A DNA stretch of 64,000 nucleotides. It comes from Acetivibrio alkalicellulosi (GTDB lineage: Bacteria > Bacillota > Clostridia > Acetivibrionales > Acetivibrionaceae). Below, one piece after another: positions 26,194 to 35,046 of this stretch. The stretch covers positions 893,688 through 957,687 of the forward strand of contig VLTH01000002.1 of assembly GCA_008125075.1 (NCBI GenBank), read 5' to 3'. Made by a program: the position numbers and the translations under genes. Positions within the stretch are counted from its first letter, which is position 1; each line of letters starts with the position of its first letter. The notes under the pieces were generated by a model that was not told the origin of the DNA, ran no database searches, and saw nothing but the letters and a program-made list of their open reading frames with translations.

Positions 26194-27015
26194 ATGATTA
26201 AAAGATTAAGATTAATGACTTTTCCTATGTTAATGTTGTTGTTTGTGTCATGCTTTTTTATAATGGCTCATTCTTCACCATTTACCTATGGGGATGTTGA
26301 TGGAAATGGGAAGATAGATTCTACAGATTATGTGATTATGAGAAGGTATGTGTTAGGAGTAATAGATTCTTTTCAATATGAGTATGCAGAAAGGGCAGCC
26401 GATGTAAATGGAGACAATATGATAGACTCAACTGATTGTGTATTAATGAGAAGATATCTATTAGGTATAATAACTGAGTTTCCAGTGGCTACGCAACCTA
26501 CACCTTCACCAACACCAGTGCCTAGCGGAAATATTACATATACATTGGTTAGGGCAGCAAATCCCACTCAAGATCAACTAGATGCTTACACAAGGATTGA
26601 AAGTGCAATGGATACAGCAGTATCATATTACAACACATATACTACAATAACCAAGGAACTAAGAGTATTATATGAGCCTTCTGTTCAAACAGCTGATGCC
26701 AATATAAATGGAACAATGCGATTTGGTTCAAACAGAAGTTACATGAATCATATAATTGCAATGCATGAAATTGCACATACTGTTGGTGTTGGAACTTCTT
26801 CTGCATGGAGAAACATAATAGTTGATGGTGTTTATACTGGAACCCACGCTACTGAAGAATTGAGGGCGATTACAGGAGATAGAAATGCAGTATTAAAAGG
26901 TGACAGGCAGCATTTTTGGCCCTATGGTTTAAACTATGTAAGTGAAGTTAAATCTGAACAAGATCTTATAAATCACTGTAGGATAGTAAATGCAATGAAG
27001 AAGGATGGAATTTAG
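26194..27015 (+). CDS. Secreted dockerin-containing zinc metallopeptidase-like protein
   Basis: 273 aa from the ATG at 26194; the frame also has a TTG at 26185, but it is only 2 nt from the AAAGG. Residues ~1-28 are a signal peptide. Residues ~32-92 are a type I dockerin with two Ca-binding repeats (DVDGNGKIDSTDYVIMRRYVLG; DVNGDNMIDSTDCVLMRRYLLG), so it should dock on a scaffoldin cohesin. A Pro/Thr linker follows. The C-terminal ~170 residues contain H191-E-I-A-H195 in AMHEIAHTVGVG, a zinc-peptidase HExxH motif. I do not recognise the peptidase family. The N-terminal position of the dockerin is unusual; in most cellulosomal enzymes it is C-terminal or between modules. Confidence 0.82.
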   Translation: MIKRLRLMTFPMLMLLFVSCFFIMAHSSPFTYGDVDGNGKIDSTDYVIMRRYVLGVIDSFQYEYAERAADVNGDNMIDSTDCVLMRRYLLGIITEFPVATQPTPSPTPVPSGNITYTLVRAANPTQDQLDAYTRIESAMDTAVSYYNTYTTITKELRVLYEPSVQTADANINGTMRFGSNRSYMNHIIAMHEIAHTVGVGTSSAWRNIIVDGVYTGTHATEELRAITGDRNAVLKGDRQHFWPYGLNYVSEVKSEQDLINHCRIVNAMKKDGI

Positions 27016-27029
27016 AAAGGATGAAAAAA

Positions 27030-27716
27030 GTGAATATTAAAGAAATGGTTTCTAGGGCAATTGATCATGCCATATTAAAACCAGATGCTACTGATAAAGA
27101 CATTGAAAGAGAAATAAAAAGTGTTATTAAATATAATATAGCCACTGTTTGTGTAAAACCATGTCATGTTTCATTGGCATGTGGTATTTTGAAGGATTCA
27201 AATATATTAGTAAGTACTGTTATTGGATTTCCACATGGTGCCAATACTACTGAATGTAAAGCTTTTGAAGCTGTCAACGCATTAGAAAACGGTGCAAAAG
27301 AGCTGGACATGGTTATAAATATTGGAAAGCTTATTTCAGGAGACTATAATTATGTAAGAAACGATATAACTAAAGTTGTAAATTGTGCCCATGAAAGAAA
27401 TGCTATAGTTAAAGTAATAATAGAAACTGCTATGCTAGATGAAAACCAAAAGACAAAAGCTTGTATAATTTCAGAAGAAGCAGGAGCTGATTTTGTAAAG
27501 ACCTCTACAGGATTTAATGGCAGGGGGGCTTCATTAGAAGATATTATACTTATGAAAAAGGTGCTCAATTCAAACATTAAATTAAAGGCTTCAGGTGGGA
27601 TTAAGACTTTAGAACAGGCAGTAGAGTTTATAAATGCAGGATGTTTAAGACTAGGAACAAGTTCAACAGTTGCTATTTTAACTGAAGGTATTGATAAATC
27701 TGAGGGTAGTTATTAG
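27030..27716 (+). CDS. deoC: Deoxyribose-phosphate aldolase
   Basis: 228 aa from the GTG at 27030, which has AGAAAGG 9 nt upstream; the ATG at 27021 directly abuts that site. Class I aldolase motifs: LDMVINIGKL, VKVIIETAML and the Schiff-base lysine K157 in FVKTSTGF, then KASGGIK. It converts 2-deoxyribose 5-phosphate to acetaldehyde and glyceraldehyde 3-phosphate in the cytoplasm. It begins only 15 bp after the dockerin peptidase gene, so the two may share a transcript despite unrelated roles. Its stop codon lies within the edge of a family B repeat. Confidence 0.93.
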   Translation: MNIKEMVSRAIDHAILKPDATDKDIEREIKSVIKYNIATVCVKPCHVSLACGILKDSNILVSTVIGFPHGANTTECKAFEAVNALENGAKELDMVINIGKLISGDYNYVRNDITKVVNCAHERNAIVKVIIETAMLDENQKTKACIISEEAGADFVKTSTGFNGRGASLEDIILMKKVLNSNIKLKASGGIKTLEQAVEFINAGCLRLGTSSTVAILTEGIDKSEGSY

Positions 27717-27825
27717 ACATTCATGAGCATAAATCTCATTATTATAGAAAAAAAGTAAAATGCGAATGAATGTCTCTGCACAAGTGCCTGTTTGCGAAGC
27801 AAACAAATGGCACGAGCATAAAATC
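27715..27825. repeat. Family B palindromic repeat beginning at the deoC stop codon
   Basis: AGACATTCATGAGCATAAA at 27715 and AATGAATGTCT ending at 27775 are inverted ends. They are followed by a segment with TTTGCGAAGCAAACA that is the reverse complement of the module at about 5004-5050. It shows that the two modules travel together. Confidence 0.75.
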
Positions 27826-27927
27826 AAAGGTATGTCCATTATATTAAAGGACAAAAAAGATAGAATACTTAAGTTATGACCGGCATAGAAATATCTTATA
27901 AAGAATTTTTAGTGAGGTGGCCGGTTG

Positions 27928-28683
27928 ATGAGAAAATTATTGTGTATTTTTTTAGTATGCATTATGATAATAACTTTTATGTCAGGTTGTTCTTCTGATA
28001 AACAAAGTTTAGTAGAAGATGAAGTATTCCCTGCAAGTAGTATATTATTAAGCGAAGCGGAAGCAAGTAAGATTTCAGACAAAGTTCCAATACACTTGTA
28101 TTTTGCAAATGAGGATTATACAAAGCTAAAGTTAGAAATCAGATATATACCAATAAGTGAAGCCAAAAAGAGTGTAAACCACTTGGCTGAAATTATTGTA
28201 AATGAATTGATAAAAGGTCCTAAGGTTTCTGGATTAAAGCCTACTATTCCAGTTGAAGCAAAGCTTCATGAAGATATTAAGATAGATGGTGATGTTGCAA
28301 TTGTTGACTTTAACAGTGAATTCAGAGATAAGCATCCAGGTGGGAAAGCCCAGGAGAAGATGACAATTTACTCAATAGTAAACTCTTTGACAGAGTTAAA
28401 AGAAATTAATAAGGTAAAGTTTTTAATTGACGGTGAATCAGCTAAAGAATTCAAAGGTAATTTTAGATTTAATAGTGCTTTCCCACGAACTATGTCACTT
28501 ATATCAATGGAAATTCAAACTTCAGTAAGGGACACAGATGAGGATGCAGATAATAAAAATGATAAGGATAAGGAATCTAAAGATACTTCTAGTGAATTTG
28601 ATTTTATAATAGAAGAGGAAGATGTATTTATAGATATGAAAGAGGACAGTGGAATTGAATCTTTTATAGATGTAGAAGAGTGA
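27928..28683 (+). CDS. GerMN-domain lipoprotein
   Basis: 251 aa; the ATG at 27928 follows GAGGTGG. Residues 1-21 are a lipoprotein signal ending in FMSGC. Residues ~50-195 match the sporulation/germination GerMN domain: IHLYFANEDYTKLKLEIRYIP, LAEIIVNELIKGP, VDFNSEFRD and INKVKFLIDGE. The last ~50 residues are acidic and low in complexity (DTDEDADNKNDKDKESKD). GerM-type proteins sit in the cell envelope; in sporulating Firmicutes they work during engulfment. A hairpin ACCGGC/GCCGGT (27879-27925) would place the ribosome site at the foot of a stem. Confidence 0.83.
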   Translation: MRKLLCIFLVCIMIITFMSGCSSDKQSLVEDEVFPASSILLSEAEASKISDKVPIHLYFANEDYTKLKLEIRYIPISEAKKSVNHLAEIIVNELIKGPKVSGLKPTIPVEAKLHEDIKIDGDVAIVDFNSEFRDKHPGGKAQEKMTIYSIVNSLTELKEINKVKFLIDGESAKEFKGNFRFNSAFPRTMSLISMEIQTSVRDTDEDADNKNDKDKESKDTSSEFDFIIEEEDVFIDMKEDSGIESFIDVEE

Positions 28684-28693
28684 ACTCTAATTA

Positions 28694-28722
28694 AATCCTA
28701 CCTGCTTTAGGTAGGATTTTTC
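28694..28722 (+). terminator. Intrinsic terminator after the GerMN gene
   Basis: AATCCTACCT/AGGTAGGATT stem with a 4-5 nt loop and TTTTTCT on the plus strand, 10 nt after the stop codon. It overlaps the end of the convergent kamA gene. Confidence 0.88.
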
Positions 28723-30038
28723 TAGTGTTCATTTTCTCTTCTACTTATTCTCTCATTGTCTTCAGGTATAAGTGAAACAGTTTTGTCCCAATCCAACAAG
28801 AGCTTTTCAATTCCTATAGCTTTGTATTCTGAAGCGTCATCAAGTTCTGTATTAAGTTTGCAAGTGTCGCAATTTCTGTCGCAGGTTATACTATCATAAT
28901 CTGTAGGCTCTGTGTAACTAGTTATAACACCTTCATAATTTCTAAGTATAACCTTATTTGTTGACCAGGAAATTAGATATTGGGGCATTACACGTATTTT
29001 ACCACCGCCACCTGGAGCATCAATTACATATGTGGGCACTGCGAAACCACTTGTATGACCTATAAGTCTCTCCATAATTTCAACACCTTTCCCAACAGGT
29101 GTTCTAAAATGGTCAAGTCCTTCGGATAAATCGCACTGGTAAAGATAATAGGGTCTTATTCTGTTTTTTACAAGTTGATGAACAAGCTTTTTTATTATTT
29201 CAGGGCAATCATTAATTCCTGCTAGTAAAACAGTTTGGTTTCCAAGAGGAATACCTGCATCGGCAAGCTTTCTTACAGCTTCTTTAGAAGACGAGGTTAA
29301 TTCTTTTGGATGATTAAAATGAGTGTTTATCCATAAGGGAGGATGTTTTTTTAATACATCAATTAAACTGTCAGTTATCCGATAGGGAAGTACTACAGGA
29401 ATTCTTGTTCCTATTCTGACTATTTCAACATGAGGTATATTATGGAGTTCGGTAAGAATCCAGTCAATATTTTCATCGGACAGTAAGAGTGGATCTCCAC
29501 CAGATAAAAGAACATCTCTTACAACAGGAGTTTTTCTAATGTAATCTATTCCTAATGAAATTTCTTCTGTACAGGGGATTGAATCCATGTCGCCAACTTT
29601 TCTTTTTCTTGTACAGTGTCTGCAATACATTGCACATGTATTACTTACCTGTAGAAGTACCCTGTCTGGATAACGGTGTGTTACACCTTTTACAGGACTA
29701 TCTTTATCTTCTGCCAGTGGATCTTTCATTTCATGATCTGTAATTAAAGTTTCAGATATTACAGGAAATGATTGCTTGTATATTGGATCATTTTTATAAT
29801 CATCAGTATCTATTAGTGATAAATAGTATGGAGTTATTGAAAGAGGAAATTTTGACAGAGTTTTAATAAGTGTAGATTTTTCATCATGGTCAAACTGGAC
29901 TCCTAGTAGCTTTTCAAAAGATTCAACACTTCTTACAGTGTGGCGTAACTGCCACTTCCAATCTCTCCATTGAGAAAGAGATGTATCTGAATTGATTGTT
30001 TGAGCTATTATCTTTTGCTTACTATTGTATTGTAACAT
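28722..30038 (-). CDS. kamA: Lysine 2,3-aminomutase (radical SAM)
   Basis: 438 aa. Radical SAM cluster motif C135-x3-C139-x2-C142 ([14 protein letters not shown]), the GGDPLLL motif, and the PLP region [13 protein letters not shown]. The two aspartates that mark lysine as substrate in clostridial enzymes are present (YQCDLS and VIDAPGG); glutamate 2,3-aminomutases have other residues at these positions, by my recollection. It converts L-lysine to beta-lysine, used in fermentation or, as acetylated beta-lysine, for osmoprotection. No acetyltransferase (ablB) neighbour is present. A late Cys cluster ([10 protein letters not shown]) is seen near the C-terminus, as is usual. Confidence 0.88.
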   Translation of the reverse strand: MLQYNSKQKIIAQTINSDTSLSQWRDWKWQLRHTVRSVESFEKLLGVQFDHDEKSTLIKTLSKFPLSITPYYLSLIDTDDYKNDPIYKQSFPVISETLITDHEMKDPLAEDKDSPVKGVTHRYPDRVLLQVSNTCAMYCRHCTRKRKVGDMDSIPCTEEISLGIDYIRKTPVVRDVLLSGGDPLLLSDENIDWILTELHNIPHVEIVRIGTRIPVVLPYRITDSLIDVLKKHPPLWINTHFNHPKELTSSSKEAVRKLADAGIPLGNQTVLLAGINDCPEIIKKLVHQLVKNRIRPYYLYQCDLSEGLDHFRTPVGKGVEIMERLIGHTSGFAVPTYVIDAPGGGGKIRVMPQYLISWSTNKVILRNYEGVITSYTEPTDYDSITCDRNCDTCKLNTELDDASEYKAIGIEKLLLDWDKTVSLIPEDNERISRRENEH

Positions 30039-30365
30039 TAATCACACACCTAAATATTAAGTATTTTTTGTATAACCATTAAATCCCATTGGGTCAAATA
30101 ACTCTCTCACAGGTCGGAGTAATTTAGTAATAGTATTTGTAGTAATAGATTTAATTATTCGATGAATGTGGCTGTTAGGTTTATTTAGTTAAAACTTACT
30201 AATTACTCTTTACATTGTATATTTTAATGTTGTATGATATTTATATAATAATTTCTTCACAAAAGTATCAATTGATACAATAATATAGAAATAGATGTTT
30301 TGTTTACTAAAAGTTTGTTAAATGTATAACAATGGTAACTAATATTATAATTACAGATAACATGT

Positions 30366-30459
30366 TTAGGATTGCTGAAAAATAACTTCCACTACTATTA
30401 CAATAGATTCCAAATAGGTTTCGTGAAAAGTGGAAGCAATATTTCAAATTAATCCTTAA
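30366..30459. repeat. Family A palindromic repeat upstream of the ABC exporter genes
   Basis: The ends TTAGGATTGCTGAAA and ...TTTCAAATTAATCCTTAA are inverted, with inner arms AACTTCCACTACTATT and AAAGTGGAAGC. It lies directly before the ATPase gene and fills part of the 450-bp gap after kamA, where nothing else is recognisable. Confidence 0.65.
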
Positions 30460-30486
30460 GTGAAAGGGGGAGCTGAGAAAAAGGAT

Positions 30487-31200
30487 ATGGATTCAATTAT
30501 TAAAATTACTAATCTCAGTAAAATTTACAGAGTGGGAAGTGAAAAGGTAGTTGCATTGCAAGATGTAAACTTAGAACTCAAAAAGGGTGAGTTTTGCTGT
30601 TTTCTTGGAACTTCTGGTTCGGGAAAATCAACTCTTTTAAATGTTCTTGCTGGGCTGGAGAAGCCAAGCAAGGGGAGTATAAAGATTAAAAATGTTCCCG
30701 TTGAAAAACTAAGTGAAAAAAAGCTTGCTGAATTTCGTCAAAAAAACATAGGTTTTATTTTTCAATCATACAATCTTGTAAATTACCTGAATGCAGTTGA
30801 AAACGTTAGTCTGCCACTGGTGTTTAAAGGAGCTTCAAAGAAGGAGAGGATTAAAAAGTCTATTGATATTTTAAAGGCAGTTGGGCTTCCAAGACACTTA
30901 AGGCATAAACCAACTCAAATGAGTGGAGGGCAGCAGCAAAGAGTTGGTATAGCTCGGGCTTTTGTCACCAATCCCGATATTGTGTTTGCTGATGAGCCAA
31001 CGGGAAACTTAGATTCTAAGACATCTAAAGAAGTTTTGGATCTAATGATTAGCTTATCAAAGGAAAATGATAGAACTTTGATAATGGTAACACATGATAT
31101 AAATATTGCAAAAAGAGCAGATAAAATAGTTTATATTTTAGACGGTAAAGTAGAGAGAGTAGAAGAGAGAAATGTGGAGGGTACATATGAACAGAATTAG
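30487..31200 (+). CDS. MacB/LolD-type ABC transporter ATPase
   Basis: 237 aa if begun at the ATG at 30487 (AAAAGG close upstream); a GTG at 30460 in the same frame is an alternative. Walker A GTSGSGKST, Q-loop FIFQSYNL, signature MSGGQQQRVGIARAF, Walker B IVFADEPTGNLD and H-loop MVTHD are all present, so it should be active. It is the first gene of a three-gene set: its end overlaps the next gene by 14 bp, and the MacB-like permease follows. MacB-type systems drive export or mechanotransmission of peptides and envelope substrates. Confidence 0.92.
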   Translation: MDSIIKITNLSKIYRVGSEKVVALQDVNLELKKGEFCCFLGTSGSGKSTLLNVLAGLEKPSKGSIKIKNVPVEKLSEKKLAEFRQKNIGFIFQSYNLVNYLNAVENVSLPLVFKGASKKERIKKSIDILKAVGLPRHLRHKPTQMSGGQQQRVGIARAFVTNPDIVFADEPTGNLDSKTSKEVLDLMISLSKENDRTLIMVTHDINIAKRADKIVYILDGKVERVEERNVEGTYEQN

Positions 31201-33595
31201 ACTTAAAGGAATTTTGGTTTTACTTGTAATTTTATTAAATATATTTAGTGTAAAGGTATTTAGCACACAAAGCACAGATATTATTATTTCAAATTACAGT
31301 CAATCTGTAGCTACTGTTAATAACAACAATCCTTTTGAATTTTCAATGGTTATAGAAAACTCTTCAGGTCATTCATTGGAAGATGTTTTTATGTCAGTTG
31401 ATAGAAGTTCGGCTTTTTATATCGTTCAAAATCAGCCTCAGGTGATAGCATTAGATAATTTAAAAATAGGAAAAAGTCAACAAGTTAGATTTAACCTAGT
31501 TTATAAGGGTTCAGGAAATGAATTAACACTGTCTTTTAATTATAATAAAGATGAACAGTCCTATCAGACACAACATACAGTTTATCTTAATGCTTCAGAG
31601 AGAAGGGAGCCATCATCAGCTGGAACTCAAATTGATACTTCAAAACTAAGACCAAATTTTGTAGTTAATGACAAAGTCAAAACTAAACAAGGAGAATCAG
31701 GAAATCTTTTAGTAGAAATTCCTATAAAAAATTCATCTTCTCACAGTGCTAGAGATATTACAATTACTATGGCAGCAGATTCAGCTGACTTTCCTTTTAT
31801 GGCAAATAGCAGCAATTTGACTATTCAATTAGATGAGCTAAAAGCTAATGAGGAAAAAAAGGTAATTCTTGACTTGATTGTCAAACCAAACACTAGAACG
31901 GATACATATCCATTAAAGCTTGAGTTTAGATACAATAATTTACATAGAGACTATTTTACATCAATGGAAAATGTATTTATAAAGGTTGAAAACAATGAAA
32001 AGACTCCTGTGTTATCCTTAAAAGATATAAAATTTGATGTTGAGACACCTTCGGCAGGTGAAAAATTTAAAGCTTCTTTTGAGTTTGAAAACAGGGGAAC
32101 TCTTGAGGCAAAGGATATAAAGGTAACTTTAAAGGGGTTTAATGAAAAAGGGATTATTCCAGAGTTTACAGGTGTAAAGTACATAAATTCCATTCAAGGG
32201 GGAAAAACTGGGAAAGTAGACTATAACCTTATTGTATCAAATGACATAGGTGTAGAAAACTATCCTCTTGAAGTAGTAATTGAATATGAGGATGAATACA
32301 GAGATTCATATACTGTAAGTTACACCCATTATGTTTCTATAATGCTAAAGGAAGTTCAAAAGTCATCAGTTAGGGTTGATAATATAACTTCTCCTAAGAG
32401 CAAAATACTACCTGAAAAGGACTTTAATATAGACTTTGACATTATTAATGATGGGCCTTCAAAGGTTTCAAATGTAAAAGTAACACTTTCTTCTGGAAGT
32501 GAGATAATTAATAAATCTCAAAGCATAATTATGATAGAAACATTACAGCCTGATGAAGCGAGAAGAATACAACATATTTTATATCCAGTATCAGATGCAG
32601 CAACTAAAAACTATCCAATTGAAATTAGTATTGAATATAAAGATGGAGAAGAAATGCAAAGAATTACCCGATATGTAGGGGTATTTGTAGAGAACAATAA
32701 AAGTGATGAGACTAATTCTTCAATTCCACGTCTAATAATAGACCGTTACAGTGTTTCAACGGGGCAGGCTGTTGCAGGGCAGAGTTTTGATATAGATATA
32801 GGAATATTAAACACTCATAAAAATATTACAGTAAGCAATATAGGGGTATCTTTCCTAGGGGAAGAAGGAGTGTTTATTCCATCTGCTGGTAGTGGAAGCA
32901 CAATTTTTATTAGTGAAATAAAACCAGGAACAAGAACTGAAAGAACTCTGTCCTTTGACACAAAATTTAGTGCAGAACCAAAGAGTTATTTACTAAATGT
33001 TAGTTTTGAATATGAAGATGAAAATCAAAGGCAGCATACTCTAAAAGAGAGTATTAGCATTTCGGTGGTTCAGGAACACAAGCTTGAAATGAGTGATATT
33101 GAAATAACTTCAAATGTTCAAATAGGTCAAAGGATACCCATAAAACTTGACTTTTACAATATGGGAAGATCAACTCTTTATAACATGATGGTTAAATGTG
33201 TTGGTGATTTTGACATTATTGACGGCAATTATTTTGCAGGCAATTTTAATTCTGGCAGAAGCGATTATTACGAAGCTACAATAATTCCCACAAAAGAAGG
33301 TCAGATAAAAGGAGCTGTTGTTTTTACATTTGAAGACAGTATGGGAAACAAAGTGGAAGAACAGAAGGAATTTGAATTATCTGTTGATGAAGCTAGAGAT
33401 ATGGGAGATATGTATGACTTTCATGAAGGCATGATAGAGCATGAATTTACAATGCCAGGTAGTGGGCTAAACATGAAAGCTATACTTTTAATGCTTTTGA
33501 TTATACCAGTTGTAATAACTGCTATTATTGTTACAGTAGTTATTATTGTAAGAAAGAGAAAGAAAGCGAGTGCTGATTTATATGAAAATTTCTGA
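31187..33595 (+). CDS. Large extracytoplasmic protein with repeated CARDB/NEW3-like domains and C-terminal membrane anchor
   Basis: 802 aa; the ATG at 31187 follows GTGGAGGG. Signal peptide at ~1-27. About five or six tandem beta-sandwich units, each ~110-120 residues, contain motifs such as NPFEFSMVIENSS, VEIPIKNSSSHSARDI, FKASFEFENRGTLEAKDIKVTL, INDGPSKVSNVKVTL and FYNMGRSTLYNMMV, and each ends with a YPL-x-IEYEDE-type strand. This is the pattern of CARDB/NEW3-type adhesion domains (COG1361-like). A C-terminal transmembrane helix and a Lys/Arg tail (VVIIVRKRKK) anchor it. Tight overlap with the ATPase and permease suggests it is a periplasm-like adaptor or substrate-binding partner of the exporter. 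Confidence 0.82.
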   Translation: MNRIRLKGILVLLVILLNIFSVKVFSTQSTDIIISNYSQSVATVNNNNPFEFSMVIENSSGHSLEDVFMSVDRSSAFYIVQNQPQVIALDNLKIGKSQQVRFNLVYKGSGNELTLSFNYNKDEQSYQTQHTVYLNASERREPSSAGTQIDTSKLRPNFVVNDKVKTKQGESGNLLVEIPIKNSSSHSARDITITMAADSADFPFMANSSNLTIQLDELKANEEKKVILDLIVKPNTRTDTYPLKLEFRYNNLHRDYFTSMENVFIKVENNEKTPVLSLKDIKFDVETPSAGEKFKASFEFENRGTLEAKDIKVTLKGFNEKGIIPEFTGVKYINSIQGGKTGKVDYNLIVSNDIGVENYPLEVVIEYEDEYRDSYTVSYTHYVSIMLKEVQKSSVRVDNITSPKSKILPEKDFNIDFDIINDGPSKVSNVKVTLSSGSEIINKSQSIIMIETLQPDEARRIQHILYPVSDAATKNYPIEISIEYKDGEEMQRITRYVGVFVENNKSDETNSSIPRLIIDRYSVSTGQAVAGQSFDIDIGILNTHKNITVSNIGVSFLGEEGVFIPSAGSGSTIFISEIKPGTRTERTLSFDTKFSAEPKSYLLNVSFEYEDENQRQHTLKESISISVVQEHKLEMSDIEITSNVQIGQRIPIKLDFYNMGRSTLYNMMVKCVGDFDIIDGNYFAGNFNSGRSDYYEATIIPTKEGQIKGAVVFTFEDSMGNKVEEQKEFELSVDEARDMGDMYDFHEGMIEHEFTMPGSGLNMKAILLMLLIIPVVITAIIVTVVIIVRKRKKASADLYENF

Positions 33596-34946
33596 TATAT
33601 TTAGTATGTCATTTAAGAATTTAATGAGACGAAAAATCAGGACACTGCTTACATTAATAGGAGTTTTAATTGGTACAACATCAATTACAGTTATGATGTC
33701 AATAGGTGTTGGTATGGATAAATCCGTCAACGAACAATTACGTAGTTTTGGAAGCTTAAACACAATACAGGTGTATGGTTCTAGCTTCTACTTTTACTCT
33801 GACGATGGAGAAAATAATGAAAAACAAAAACTAGATGATGATGCAGTTTTAAAGTTTTCACAAATAAAGGGAGTTGAAGCTGTATCTCCAGAGTTAGAGG
33901 CTCATTTGAGAATAACTTCAGGAAATTATGAGGCACATGTTTCAATGGTAGGAATAGATCCTTCTATAATGGAACTGTTTGACTATAATATTGAAAAGGG
34001 AAGACTCTTAAATGAAAATGACGATGGGGCTATTGTATTTGGAAGTAATGTGCCTAATTATTTTTATAACCCGAGGGATTCTGGTGAAATGGGGTATAGA
34101 ATGTTTATGATTGATGGAGAGCCTCCGGTAGATGTACTAAATGATAATCTAAAAATGTTCTATAATTCATACCATTTTGGAGAAGAAGTGGGACGAGAAA
34201 GAGGTTATAATGTTTACGGAGTAGGAGTATTAAGACAAAACTGGGAAAATGACTACAGGGCATATATCAACATAGATTATCTAAAAAAAATAATGAAGGA
34301 TAATGATAGAAAACAACGGCAGCAAGCCCAGTCAGATGAAGTGTTTTCACCTATGGGACGTTCATCTAATTCTCAATCTGATGAGTATTCTAAAGTACTT
34401 GTAAAAGCAAAAGACTTAAATGACGTAGAGAGAATTCAGCAAGTAATAAAAGATATGGGCTACAATGCTTATAGCTTAGCAGAAATGAGAAATGAAACCA
34501 ATAAAATAATGATGATTATACAGGCTATATTAGGAGCTTTAGGGGCAATATCTCTTTTAGTTGCTGCATTAGGAATAACAAATACAATGTATATGTCAAT
34601 ATATGAAAGGACTAAAGAAATAGGGGTAATTAAGGTTTTAGGATGTTATTTATCAGATATTCGAAAAATATTTTTAGTAGAGGCTGCTTTGATTGGTTTA
34701 ATTGGAGGAGTCATTGGAATGGCTTTAAGTTATATTATTTCAAGCACTATTAATTTTGCGGCATCATATTTTATGGGATCTATGGATCCAGGTCAGGAGC
34801 AAATAAAGATTTCAATTTCAATAATACCAATTTGGTTAGTCTTTTTTGCAATTGGTTTTGCCATACTTGTAGGTGTTGTAGCCGGATATTTTCCATCTAG
34901 AAGGGCTATGAAGATAAGTGCCTTAGAGGCTATTAGAAATGAGTGA
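33582..34946 (+). CDS. MacB-like ABC transporter permease (FtsX family)
   Basis: 454 aa from the ATG at 33582, overlapping the preceding gene by 14 bp. One N-terminal helix (TLLTLIGVLIGTTSITVMMSIGVGM), a ~240-residue extracytoplasmic MacB periplasmic-core domain, then three C-terminal helices in the FtsX pattern (AILGALGAISLLVAALGITNTM; TKEIGVIKVLGCY; VEAALIGLIGGVIGMALSYII; PIWLVFFAIGFAILVGVVAGYFPSRRAMKISALEAIR). The topology matches MacB-like permeases. It works with the ATPase encoded two genes upstream. The sensor kinase gene follows after 100 bp on the same strand. Confidence 0.92.
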   Translation: MKISDIFSMSFKNLMRRKIRTLLTLIGVLIGTTSITVMMSIGVGMDKSVNEQLRSFGSLNTIQVYGSSFYFYSDDGENNEKQKLDDDAVLKFSQIKGVEAVSPELEAHLRITSGNYEAHVSMVGIDPSIMELFDYNIEKGRLLNENDDGAIVFGSNVPNYFYNPRDSGEMGYRMFMIDGEPPVDVLNDNLKMFYNSYHFGEEVGRERGYNVYGVGVLRQNWENDYRAYINIDYLKKIMKDNDRKQRQQAQSDEVFSPMGRSSNSQSDEYSKVLVKAKDLNDVERIQQVIKDMGYNAYSLAEMRNETNKIMMIIQAILGALGAISLLVAALGITNTMYMSIYERTKEIGVIKVLGCYLSDIRKIFLVEAALIGLIGGVIGMALSYIISSTINFAASYFMGSMDPGQEQIKISISIIPIWLVFFAIGFAILVGVVAGYFPSRRAMKISALEAIRNE

Positions 34947-35046
34947 TTTTATTTTATTTATTGACATTGGGAAAACTTCAAAAACAATGTATTACAGGGG
35001 AGACACCTCTGGGATACAGAATATTGTATAAATGAGGTGATATCCA

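Noticed and set aside
28722-30038. Glutamate 2,3-aminomutase instead of lysine 2,3-aminomutase
   Set aside because: Both aspartates associated with lysine binding (in YQCDLS and VIDAPGG) are present.
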